Assembly (NCBI RefSeq): GCF_030815485.1
Contig: NZ_JAUSWV010000001.1
Coordinates: forward strand, 124,001 to 188,000
Reading direction: 5' to 3'
DNA length: 64,000 nucleotides
Origin: Streptomyces rishiriensis
GTDB taxonomy: Bacteria; Actinomycetota; Actinomycetes; Streptomycetales; Streptomycetaceae
The notes below the pieces were generated by a model that saw only the letters and a program-made list of their open reading frames with translations, was not told the DNA's origin and searched no databases. The position numbers were made by a program, and so were the translations under genes. Positions within the stretch are counted from its first letter, which is position 1; every line of letters starts with the position of its first letter. Below are positions 16,585 through 24,099 of the stretch, piece by piece.

Positions 16585-17515
16585 TCACAAGCTGAGGTAG
16601 AAGCGCACGGTCGTGCCGTCTTCGCCGGTGTGTACGCGCACCAGGTCGGCCACGTAGTGGACCAGCATCAGGCCCCGGCCGCCGAGCTGGTCGCGCCCTG
16701 GCGGGCGGCGGCCGGCCAGCGGATCGGCCAGCCGGCCCGCATCGCGGACTCACACACCAGCTGCCCCTGCTCGGCCCAGATGGCGAGTGTCCCGCGGCCT
16801 CCGCCGTGGACCACGCTGTTGGTCGCCAGCTCCGCGACCGCCAGCTCCACATCCATCAGCCGCTCCCCGGCCATTCCCAGCCGCATCGCCTGAGCGAGGG
16901 CGAACCGGCGAACCGCCCGGAAGGTCCTCACCACCGTAGGAGAAGGCCGCAGCGTCCGGTGCGGGCGCAAGCGCCTGGTTGTACCGATCGACGACCGCCT
17001 GCCAGTTGTAGACGTCGCTGACCGACTCGTGTCCGTCCCCGCTGATGAGGGTCGGGTGGGTGACCTTCGCATCGGCGATCACCTGCGGATCAGCCGCACC
17101 TCGTCGTAGGGGCTCAGGATCGTCACCGCCCGGTCCTCGAACGCGGCGTTGATCAGCGCCTCGTGCTGCGCGCACGCCGGGTACTCCACCGCGCTGCGCC
17201 CGGCCCAGATCGGCTCGCCGATGATCCGCACACGCCCCTTCGGGTGGGCGTCGGCGAATCCGCGCAGCACCTTGGGGATGATCCGCCCCGGGTTGCGGCC
17301 GGCCTCGGCCATGTCCAGGAACAAGATGCCTTCCGCGTCCCGCCCAGGCCTGCATCAGCTCCAGGTTGGGGCGGGCGCCGCGACGGCCATCGGCTCGCCG
17401 TTGGTCAGGCCCTCGCGCAGGAAGGCCACCGTCTGCCGCGTGTACTCCTGCTCGGTGCGGTAGAAGAGGGCAGGATGCACGAACGCCTCGTGTGGGTGGT
17501 GGTCACCGTGCTCAT
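16585..17515 (-). pseudogene. MEDS sensor - HATPase_c anti-sigma protein, multiply frameshifted
   Basis: The ATG at 17515 overlaps the stop of an upstream STAS fragment (ATGA). Reading across frames gives a normal order. First the MEDS domain: HEAFVHPALFYRTEQEYTRQ, FLDMAEAGRNPGRIIPKVLR, RIIGEPIWAGRSAVEYPACA. Then an ATPase: RLGMAGERLMDVELAVAELA, TNSVVHGG, LGGRGLMLVHYVADLVRVHT, ending VRFYLSL. Intact relatives of about 310 residues sense volatile or redox cues and feed a partner-switching cascade. At least four frame changes occur, so the gene is dead unless the sequence is poor here. Confidence 0.75.
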
Positions 17516-17725
17516 CACAGAGCCACCTCGACCCGGTCCACCCGCGGCAGCTGCGGCGGGGGATTCTCGACCACGACCCTCCCGTCGTGCAGGTTCATGG
17601 CGGTGACCGCCAGCGCGGTCACCCCCGCCACGTCGACGAACGCCACATCCGCAAGCTCCACGTACGACACGTCCGCGTGCCGCCGGGCCAGCTCGGAGCG
17701 GGTGACTCCCCGAATCCAAGGGGAC
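17515..17725 (-). pseudogene. STAS-domain protein, C-terminal fragment
   Basis: Reads TRSELARRHADVSYVELADV, FVDVAGVTALAVTAMNLHDG and RVVVENPPPQLPRV. It matches the STAS proteins placed just upstream of MEDS genes. In this subgroup the DSS site is replaced by DVAG, so it would not be phosphorylated at the usual place. No start is visible in this frame. The TGA overlaps the next ATG, so the pair was once an operon. Confidence 0.5.
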
Positions 17726-17896
17726 CTCGTCCGGTGCGGGGCCGTCAGAAAGGCGTGGGTGCCAGTGGATTGGTCCGGCCGCTGCGCCCGGTACGTGTGT
17801 GCTCGATCTGCCGGAATTCCCGGGTGGCGGTGGTCCCGGCCGATGTACGGCGTCCTTCACGCCTTCCGCTCGCGTCGCACCAGTCGCAGAGACTCC

Positions 17897-17933
17897 CGTT
17901 CGGTGCACGGTCACCGTGACCGTGCACCGAACG
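17897..17933. repeat. 37-base near-perfect palindrome
   Basis: CGTTCGGTGCACGGTCAC (17897-17914) and its exact reverse complement (17916-17933) are separated by a single C. The centre contains GGTCACCGTGACC and the arms GGTGCAC/GTGCACC. With almost no loop it cannot form a normal RNA terminator, and it looks more like a protein-binding site or a recombination site. It lies in a gene-poor stretch between a STAS fragment and a small secreted gene. Confidence 0.7.
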
Positions 17934-18009
17934 CACGCACCCAGTCGGTGCCTTCCCCGAACGCCAGGGCCATGAGTGACGCTGCCTCCGCCTCTGCCGT
18001 TTCCCAAGC

Positions 18010-18333
18010 ATGACCACGTGAAAGTCAGTCACCGTTCTGTCTCTCACCGTAGCGGTCGCGGGGGTGAGACTCGGCACAGCCGCCCCCGCCTCCGCCGGCG
18101 GCATCGGTGATTTCCTCTCCCCCGCCTTCGGCGTCAGCTGTGCCAACCTCAACAACGGGGCCCATGCCAACGGCACCACCACGCAGGGCACCGGCGCGGC
18201 CAACGGCAACCTCGCCGGACTGCCCCTTGGCGGCGCCCTCAACCAGTGCGGCGGAGCCGACCTGTCCCTCAGCACGGAGAAGTTCGCGCAACTCCCGCTC
18301 TGCGCTATCGCGCCATGCGTGGTGGGAACGTGA
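18010..18333 (+). pseudogene. Small secreted protein with a stop at codon 4
   Basis: From ATG 18010 the frame reads MTT, then TGA, then KSVTVLSLTVAVAGV and GTAAPASA-GG, which is a textbook signal peptide. The mature part of about 75 residues is Gly/Asn-rich with a conserved look (IGDFLSPAFGVSCANLNNG, then NLAGLPLGGALNQCGGADLS) and two Cys before a divergent tail. It resembles small secreted Streptomyces proteins of unknown role. Either the TGA is a nonsense mutation or translation starts at a non-standard codon downstream. GTG 18064 would remove the signal peptide. Confidence 0.5.
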
Positions 18334-18410
18334 GCAGTCGGCCAGTCCCGTACTTGGCCCAGAGCAAGGCGGCAGGCCCCAGCAGGGCGGTGAGGTCCTG
18401 CGGCGGGGGA

Positions 18411-18713
18411 CTAGAGGAGCGCTTCTAGGGCGCTGGCGTGCAGGGGGCCGTAGCGGTCGTCGGAGTGCTGGAGGATCCGTGCGGCAAGGATCTCCGCGTC
18501 CTCGGTATCGGCCCGGAAGGTGCCCAGGGTCCGGCCGTCGGGCCGGGAGACGGTGATCAGCGCGGCCGTCGGGCGCACCGTGCCGCCGGAGGAGCGTTCG
18601 TTCAGGCCGTACAGGGCCAGGGCCAGGGCGAGGTCGTCGGCGGGCTGGCCCTGGCCCTGGGCACCTTCCGCATCGGTCCAGCGACCGTAGGGGGAGGCGT
18701 CATTAGTAGTCAT
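18411..18713 (-). CDS. Hypothetical 100-residue protein
   Basis: Starts at ATG 18713 (MTTNDASPYGRWTDAEGA). It has an acidic N-terminus, an alanine/leucine helix (DDLALALALYGLNERS), a strand pair (TAALITVSRPDGRTLGTFRA) and a C-terminal helix AEILAARILQHSDDRYGPL. No signal peptide or membrane segment. I know similar small single-domain proteins from Streptomyces but no function for them. Confidence 0.55.
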   Translation of the reverse strand: MTTNDASPYGRWTDAEGAQGQGQPADDLALALALYGLNERSSGGTVRPTAALITVSRPDGRTLGTFRADTEDAEILAARILQHSDDRYGPLHASALEALL

Positions 18714-18875
18714 GGGTCGCATCCTCGCGCGGGCCGGACGCGGTGGCATCCATCGTGGAGCATCCGGAGGCGCTGGCCCACTCCGACGGTCACCACCGCA
18801 CCGGCGGAACGGCTTCCTTCACCGTGGTCGCCCTGCGCGGTGAGGGCATGCGCGGCTGGACGATGCAGGGCCCCC

Positions 18876-19200
18876 GCACGTCCTGACGCCGCACGGCGAG
18901 ATCGACCACAGCAGCGTGCCATTTGCGGGCTAGGCGTTCGACAGCGGCGCAAGCGATCGATGCGCGCCGTACACGGTCATCGACGTCAGCACGTCACGTT
19001 CATGGACACCAGCGGCATCCACTTCCTCGTCACGCCCACCGCGCCGCACAGGAGAGCGCCGGCTGGCTCCGCCTGGCGAACGTTCCCCCAGCCGTGCAGC
19101 GCCTCCTGCACATCGTCGGCCTCGACGACCTCTTGCCGACCTATGTCACGCTCCAAGCCGCCCCTGAAAAGTCGTTTCGGCATGCGAGCAGAGGCGGGGC
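18876..19200 (+). pseudogene. Degenerate duplicate of the STAS gene at 16165
   Basis: The DNA matches 16219-16545 closely: the segment spanning GTCCTGACGCCGCACGGCGA is identical, as is the CCAGCCGTGCAGCGCCT run. The copy has a TAG where the original has TGG (GGGCTAGGCG), lost bases before the DSS motif and in the next helix, and DTS instead of DSS. No start codon remains. Confidence 0.75.
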
Positions 19201-19647
19201 GGGCGGCCGCCTTTTCAGCAGCAGCTCGGCACCGTTCCTCCGACAAGCCTTCCAGCCGCCACCGAAAACGCGAGGCCCGGAGACGACGTCTGGCCCAGCG
19301 CTGGTGGCCGGGCCTGCCGCGACCCGCAGCTACCGGCGGCGTCCGATACCGAACCGGCTGCGTGACTTCACGGCCGGCGCTTCGACGGCCGCGCGTTCGG
19401 CTTCCTCCGCCTGGCGGCGCGCGGCGAGACCTCATACCTCCGGCGGCCGTCGGTGTGCTGTCGACGTCCACAGGGGTGACCTGGGACAGCCCTCCCCGGA
19501 AGGATGACAGTCACCCGTGGCGCCATTCGGACATGCCCGATATAGCTCCGCCGTGGTCGGGCTCATCCCAGCGCGCGCCGTGCGTCCAGGGGTGTCAGCG
19601 TGGTCAGCGGGAGCACAGTGCGAGGGGGTAGATGGGAGTGGTCGGTC
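19201..19647. other. Stretch without a recognisable gene before ku
   Basis: About 450 bases. Frames on both strands are basic and low-complexity, with no start signal or motif. The ku ribosome binding site (GGGAG near 19634) is at its end. Confidence 0.4.
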
Positions 19648-20733
19648 ATGGCGCGCGCGATCTGGACCGGTGTAATCACGTTCGGGCTGGTCAGCGTGCC
19701 GGTCGGTCTGTTCTCCGCGACCGAGGACCACACGGTCCACTTCCACCAGCTGCAGCGCGGCACCTCGGACCGGATCCGCAACCGGAGGGTCAACGAGCGC
19801 ACCGGTGACGAAGTGGACGGCGACGACATCGTCAAGGGCTTCGAGCTGGACGAGGGAGAGTACGTCGTCGTGGAGCCCGACGAGCTGGACGAGATCGCGC
19901 CGGGCCGCTCCCAGACCATCGACATCACCGACTTCGTCGATCTGGAGGCGATCGAGCCCGTCTACTTCGACCGCACCTACTACATCGCCCCGCGCGGCGA
20001 GGAGTACGCCAAGGTGTACGAGCTGCTGCGCGCCGCCCTGGCCAAAACCAACAAGGTCGGCATCGCCAGCTTCGTGATGCGCAATAAGCAGTACCTGACC
20101 GCGCTGCGCGCGGAGGAGCAGGTCCTGGTGCTGCAGACCCTGCACTGGGCTGATGAGGTCCGCGACCCACACCAGGAACTGCCCGCACTGCCCTCCGGCC
20201 GGGCGGGCAAGGGCAAGGAGCTGGACATGGCGCTCCAGCTGGTCGGCGCGCTCAGCGGGTCGTGGGAACCTGCCCGGTATCACGACACCTATCAGGAGAA
20301 GGTGCACGAGCTGGTGCAGGCGAAGGCCGAGGGCCAGGAGATCGCTCCTGCCGAAAAGGCGCCGGCGGCCACCAACGTCATCGACCTGATGGCGGTCTTG
20401 CAGGGCAGCATCGACCAGACCCGCGGCGGACGTAAGACAGAAGAGGAACCGCGGGAGAAGCCCGCCCCTGCCCGCAAGACCACACGGAAGACGACCGGGA
20501 AGGCGGCGAAGAAGACCGCCGCCCGGAAGGCGCCGCCGAAGACGGCCCGCGCCTCGGGCACGGCCCGCAGCCAGCGCGGCACCAGCAAGAGCGAACTGCG
20601 GCAGCTCAGCAAGGCGCAGCTGTATGAGCGGGCCACCGAGTACGGCATCACCGGCCGCTCCAAGATGAGCCGCGAAGAACTCATCGACGCACTCGCCCGC
20701 GCCGGACGCCGCCGCAAGAAGAGCGCCGCCTGA
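19648..20733 (+). CDS. ku: Ku protein (non-homologous end joining) with a C-terminal SAP-like domain
   Basis: 361 residues. ATG 19648 is preferred because GGGAG precedes it and the product begins [20 protein letters not shown], the canonical bacterial Ku start. The beta-barrel core is present ([36 protein letters not shown]). After residue about 255 a lysine/alanine tail follows ([20 protein letters not shown]), then [20 protein letters not shown] with [11 protein letters not shown], a SAP-like DNA-binding helix pair. Ku homodimers thread onto DNA ends and recruit LigD. No ligD is adjacent; only a fragment of an ATP-dependent ligase appears at 31.7 kb. Streptomyces often have several ku genes, so this may be an accessory copy. 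Confidence 0.92.
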   Translation: MARAIWTGVITFGLVSVPVGLFSATEDHTVHFHQLQRGTSDRIRNRRVNERTGDEVDGDDIVKGFELDEGEYVVVEPDELDEIAPGRSQTIDITDFVDLEAIEPVYFDRTYYIAPRGEEYAKVYELLRAALAKTNKVGIASFVMRNKQYLTALRAEEQVLVLQTLHWADEVRDPHQELPALPSGRAGKGKELDMALQLVGALSGSWEPARYHDTYQEKVHELVQAKAEGQEIAPAEKAPAATNVIDLMAVLQGSIDQTRGGRKTEEEPREKPAPARKTTRKTTGKAAKKTAARKAPPKTARASGTARSQRGTSKSELRQLSKAQLYERATEYGITGRSKMSREELIDALARAGRRRKKSAA

Positions 20734-20896
20734 CGGCAACCGTGCCGCGCCCCGTCGCGGGGGCTTCGGACCCGCCCTCGGCAACCACCTTGACGATCTC
20801 CAGACCGTGCAGAAGGGGTGCAGTCGAACAATCGGCGTATGCGACCTTTTACCGGGTCATAGCGGGCTGGTGATGCGTGACAGGGAGGGAGGCGTC

Positions 20897-21472
20897 ATGG
20901 CGGCAGTGACCGCGGCCGACAGGAGCACGTGCACAGCAGGCCTACCTGTGGTTTCCGGTCCCTCCAAGGTTGCGCCTAAGGACGCCCGGGATCTGTCCCG
21001 GCTCTTCTTCTCCCAGCTGACGGTGCTGGACGAGGGCACGTCCGAGCACAGCTCCGCCCGCAGCACGCTGATCGAGATGAACATGTCCCTGGTCCTCTTC
21101 GCCGCCGGTCGCTACCGCAGCCGCTAGCCACAAGAAATGCAGGACATCGTCCAGGCCGGCATGGTCGGACTGATCACGGCCATCGACCGGTTCGAGCTGT
21201 CGCGGGAGGTGGAGTTCACCTCCTTCGCCATCCCATGCATCGTGGGCGAGATCAAACGGTTCTTCCGCGACACCACCTGAGCCGTGCACGTTCCTCGGCG
21301 GCTGCAGGAAGCCCGCGTCCGCCTCGCCCGCGCCACGGAGGAGCTGCGCACCGGACTCGGCCGGACCCCCACCGTCAAGGAACTGTCGCAGCTGATGAGG
21401 CTGCCCGAAGACGAGGTCGTGGAGGCCAGGCTCGCGGCGAACGGCTACGACTCCACTACCTCCGGGCCGTGA
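20897..21472 (+). pseudogene. SigB/SigF-family sigma factor with two in-frame stops, lacking region 4
   Basis: One frame runs from ATG 20897. It reads MAAVTAADRST, then ARDLSRLFFSQLTVLDEGTS, then a TAG at 21125, then PQEMQDIVQAGMVGLITAID and EFTSFAIPCIVGEIKRFFRD (region 2). A TGA at 21278 follows, exactly where relatives have Trp in TTWAVHVPRRLQE, and the frame continues through AVHVPRRLQEARVRLARATE and the region 3 helix TVKELSQLMRLPEDEV. It ends before region 4. The frame itself is not shifted. This is the kind of sigma factor that the STAS/ATPase proteins around it would control. Confidence 0.8.
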
Positions 21473-21698
21473 AGGCTCGTGCACTGAGGGGGCTGCCGGG
21501 TTCGCCGACGCCATTCCGCGGATGCCTGCACTGCTCGCGGACGCCGCTGAGTGGATCGTGGTCCGGTCACCGCGCTGTGTGGCATTACCCAGAACCCTGC
21601 GACGACTCCTTCACCCTGGGGGCCGTCGAGGGGAGGAGACCCGCACGGCGGGAGCGGATTGAGCCGCTTGTTCAGCCAGCGGCTGGGGCAAACGCTTC

Positions 21699-22367
21699 TC
21701 ATCGCCGGAGTTTGTCGGCGTCCTCGGTGCGGCGGTCGATCTCCAGTAGCATCACCGGTCCCCCGGCCGCCGACGCCCGCATCACCAGGTCCGCCCGCTG
21801 GACATAGCCGTTGCCGAGCCGGTGAGTTACCTCGGTCTGGAATGGCCTGCAGGATCCCGTTGAGGCGCGCGGGTGACAGCTCATGCGACCGAGTCGTGGC
21901 CTTCCCCCAGTGGCGCCAGGCTGACTCACGGATGGAGGGACGGTAAGCTCTCCCCCTCCCTCCTCAGGGGCGGAACTCAGATCGGCCCAGACCGTTTTGC
22001 CCGGGTGACGTGGGGTGACGCCCCAGCGTTGCGCGAGCTGTTCGAGAAGCTGCATGCCGAAGCCGCCGGGCTCGGACCTCTCAGTGGCACGCATGCGCGG
22101 CCAGCGGTCGCTGTCATCGCTGACAGCGATGCGCAGCAGGCGGCCGTTCCAGGTGAGCCGGATCAGGGGTGGGCCGGCGCCGTGGCGGATGGCATTGGTG
22201 ATCAGTTCGGAGACGAGCAGTTCGGTGGTCTGGCTGATCGGTCGCCCGCGCAGCGGGTCGCCGAAACCTTCCACGCAGTCGCGGACCCAGTGCCGGGCGG
22301 CCGCGATGCTCGCCGTGACAGCGGGGAAACTCGACTCGCAGGATGGGATGGTCGGTTCGCTGTTCAC
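21699..22367 (-). CDS. HATPase_c anti-sigma-factor-type kinase with a foreign tail
   Basis: 222 residues from GTG 22367, which follows GGAGGAACCTC. Residues about 1-145 are an RsbW/SpoIIAB-like ATPase: TELLVSELITNAIRHGAGPP (N-box), LLRIAVSDDSDRWP, and GGFGMQLLEQLAQRWGVTPR with KTVWADL at the end. The remaining 75 residues do not belong to the family. They end FQTEVTHRLGNGYVQRADLV and VMLLEIDRRTEDADKL, a piece resembling the nuclease-like tail of replication-relaxation proteins. The ATPase part is intact and may be active; the tail probably came from a deletion. Confidence 0.65.
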   Translation of the reverse strand: MNSEPTIPSCESSFPAVTASIAAARHWVRDCVEGFGDPLRGRPISQTTELLVSELITNAIRHGAGPPLIRLTWNGRLLRIAVSDDSDRWPRMRATERSEPGGFGMQLLEQLAQRWGVTPRHPGKTVWADLSSAPEEGGGELTVPPSVSQPGATGGRPRLGRMSCHPRASTGSCRPFQTEVTHRLGNGYVQRADLVMRASAAGGPVMLLEIDRRTEDADKLRR

Positions 22368-22583
22368 GAGGTTCCTCCAGCGTGGGTGGCCCTGCGCCGC
22401 CGACTGGCGCTGTGCACATCCGGCGGCTGCCTCTGTCGGGTTACCCCGGCCTGCGTGGTGAACCATCTGGGTCCGCCGGCTGACCGGCAGATCCTGTGAA
22501 GAGTCGTCCGCCGGGCTCGACTGGTCGCGGTCATGGCGGGCGGTCAACCCCGACGGCAAGCGCCTCTACGTGACCGGGGACAG

Positions 22584-22803
22584 CGGCGCCGCCGTCGCGG
22601 ATCGTAGTGGACCTCGGCGGCGTGACCTTCATGGACTCCAGCGGCATCAATGTCTTCGTCGCCTGCCCTCAGCAGGTGAGCGGGACGCAAGGGTGGATGC
22701 GGATCGCCGGTGCCCCGGAGTCCCTCCTGCGGGTTTGGAGCTGGTCGGCATCGACGCCATCATCACCTGCCACCCCACCGTCGAGCAGGCCCTGAACTCC
22801 TAA
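22584..22803 (+). pseudogene. Partial duplicate of the STAS gene at 15487
   Basis: From 22584 the DNA is almost identical to 15637-15855 (GGCGCCGCCGTCGCGGATCG, then MDSSGIN...). It lacks the first 50 codons and has a one-base change of frame near 22735 before LELVGIDAIITCHPTVEQAL. Just upstream, 22530-22580 reads AVNPDGKRLYVTGDS, a YVTN beta-propeller repeat, so two unrelated genes have been fused here. Confidence 0.75.
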
Positions 22804-22811
22804 GCTCCCTG

Positions 22812-23156
22812 CTACGGCTGGCCCTGGGTGTCCTCCTGGCCCGAGCTCCGCTGCACGGCCTCGCCCAGCTCCCGGCCCACCGGCTCCGGCAGGGGCTGCC
22901 CCAGCGCCCAGCCGATCACCATCTCGGCGATCGCGCGCAGTTTGATGTTGGTGTGCTGAGAGACCTCCCGCAGCACCTCGAACCCGGCGGCCGGCGCAAG
23001 ACGGTGTACTGCGATGAGGACACCGATGGCCTGGTCGACCACCGCGTGGGAGCCGACCGCCTGCCGCATCTGGGCGATCTCCTGCTCCAGGCGGGCCACC
23101 GTGGCGTTACGTGTGCCGTCGGGCAGGGGCCGCGGTAAGCGGCAGGAGGTCGTCAT
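22812..23156 (-). CDS. ANTAR-domain RNA-binding regulator
   Basis: 114 residues from ATG 23156 (an in-frame GTG lies one codon upstream), with GGAG about 8 bases before. After a helical N-terminus (TVARLEQEIAQMRQAVGSHA) the three-helix ANTAR domain follows: AVVDQAIGVLIAVHRLAPAA, GFEVLREVSQHTNIKLRAIA and EMVIGWALG. ANTAR proteins bind tandem hairpins in leader RNAs and block termination. Without a GAF or receiver domain this one depends on a partner for control. It is convergent with the STAS remnant and was part of the duplicated STAS-ANTAR module. Confidence 0.8.
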   Translation of the reverse strand: MTTSCRLPRPLPDGTRNATVARLEQEIAQMRQAVGSHAVVDQAIGVLIAVHRLAPAAGFEVLREVSQHTNIKLRAIAEMVIGWALGQPLPEPVGRELGEAVQRSSGQEDTQGQP

Positions 23157-23268
23157 CACCAGGTCTCCATACACGGGCGGACGTTTCAAATACGCCTGCC
23201 CCAACCGCAACCACAAGACACACCCCACGCGACACGAAGATCACATGAAACGGGGAACGGGGGGAGGA

Positions 23269-23298
23269 GTTCTTCACCGACCGCGGCCGGTGAAGAAC
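23269..23298. repeat. Hairpin GTTCTTCACCG / CGGTGAAGAAC
   Basis: Perfect 11-base arms with an 8-base GC-rich loop, about 115 bases upstream of the ANTAR start. It could be a terminator for plus-strand transcripts or, given the neighbour, an RNA hairpin target in the ANTAR gene's own leader. Confidence 0.45.
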
Positions 23299-23395
23299 CC
23301 GAGAGGCTGTCCCCCCAACCGCTCTCCCCGCCGAGTGGCCCACACCACCGCCGTCACACCCGCTCCGTGCCGCTAACAACGGCATACGGACGCCA

Positions 23396-23438
23396 AGACG
23401 CCATCGCTGTCGATCAGCGCGGTCGCCGTTTCGGGTCC
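23396..23438. repeat. 43-base repeat shared with 15919-15962
   Basis: Second copy of the repeat described at 15919, with one mismatch. Here it lies 240 bases upstream of the ANTAR start and marks the far end of the duplicated module. Confidence 0.75.
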
Positions 23439-23493
23439 GTGCGGATCAGCGGTGGGGGCAGGGGTATCAACATGCGTGCACTGTGCCGTGACC

Positions 23494-24099
23494 TTACTGG
23501 ATTCTGGGGCGCAGGGCTCGTTCGAGGGTCTCTCTGCTCTGGAAGTGTAGGGCGGTCCAGCCTGCGGCGCGTGCTGCGTCGGTGTTGGTTGCGCTGTCAT
23601 CTATGAAGAGGATGTCGTCCGGGTAAGCGCCCAGTTGTTTCGCAGCGGCGTCGAAGGCTGCCAGGGTGGGCTTTCGGTGTCCGAGGCGGTGGCTGAACAG
23701 TAGGTGGTCGAAGCCGTAGAACATCGTGGGGTACAGCCGCAGTAGCGCCTCCTGCTCCAGCGGGCCGTTGTTGGTGAACAGCGCCAACGACCGGGAACCA
23801 CGGTGGCGTTCCAATGTCTCCCGGACGGCATGGTCGGGCCGGAAGGCGCTGCACCAGGCAGCGTCGAGGTCATCCTCGCTGCCGGTGAAGTCGGTGGCGG
23901 CCCGGATACGTTCCCGGACTTCCGCCGCGTGCGGGTACTTGCCCGAATCGCAGTCGGCGCTGAACCCGGATCCCCACAGCAACACGTCCAGTCGGTCTGC
24001 GGGGAGCGCGAAGGCGTCGGCCAGGCGTTGCAGGCGATGGGCGTGGTCGAAGTGGAACAGCACGCCGCCGAGGTCGAGGACCAGGTGTTGGGGGCTCAT
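23494..24099 (-). CDS. HAD-superfamily hydrolase (subfamily IA)
   Basis: 201 residues from ATG 24099, overlapping the decarboxylase stop (ATGA). The four HAD motifs are visible: LVLDLGGVLFHFD (motif I, nucleophile Asp), ALFTNNGPLEQEA (II), HRKPTLAAFDAAAKQLG (III, Lys) and DDILFIDDSATNTDAA (IV). The DLGGVLF form of motif I is that of HAD-IA variant 3 enzymes, which remove phosphate from small phosphorylated metabolites. Translational coupling suggests it acts on the product or precursor of the amino-acid decarboxylase. Confidence 0.85.
   Translation of the reverse strand: MSPQHLVLDLGGVLFHFDHAHRLQRLADAFALPADRLDVLLWGSGFSADCDSGKYPHAAEVRERIRAATDFTGSEDDLDAAWCSAFRPDHAVRETLERHRGSRSLALFTNNGPLEQEALLRLYPTMFYGFDHLLFSHRLGHRKPTLAAFDAAAKQLGAYPDDILFIDDSATNTDAARAAGWTALHFQSRETLERALRPRIQ

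Noticed and set aside
17897..17933. Palindrome as an intrinsic terminator
   Set aside because: A one-base centre leaves no RNA loop, and no gene ends directly next to it.
19432..20784. Long minus-strand frame opposite ku
   Set aside because: It is the antisense shadow of ku. GC-rich third positions create open antisense frames, and no domain is recognisable.
20897..21472. Recoding of TGA as an amino acid in the sigma factor
   Set aside because: No selenocysteine insertion element was identified, a TAG stop also occurs, and region 4 is missing. Pseudogene is more likely.
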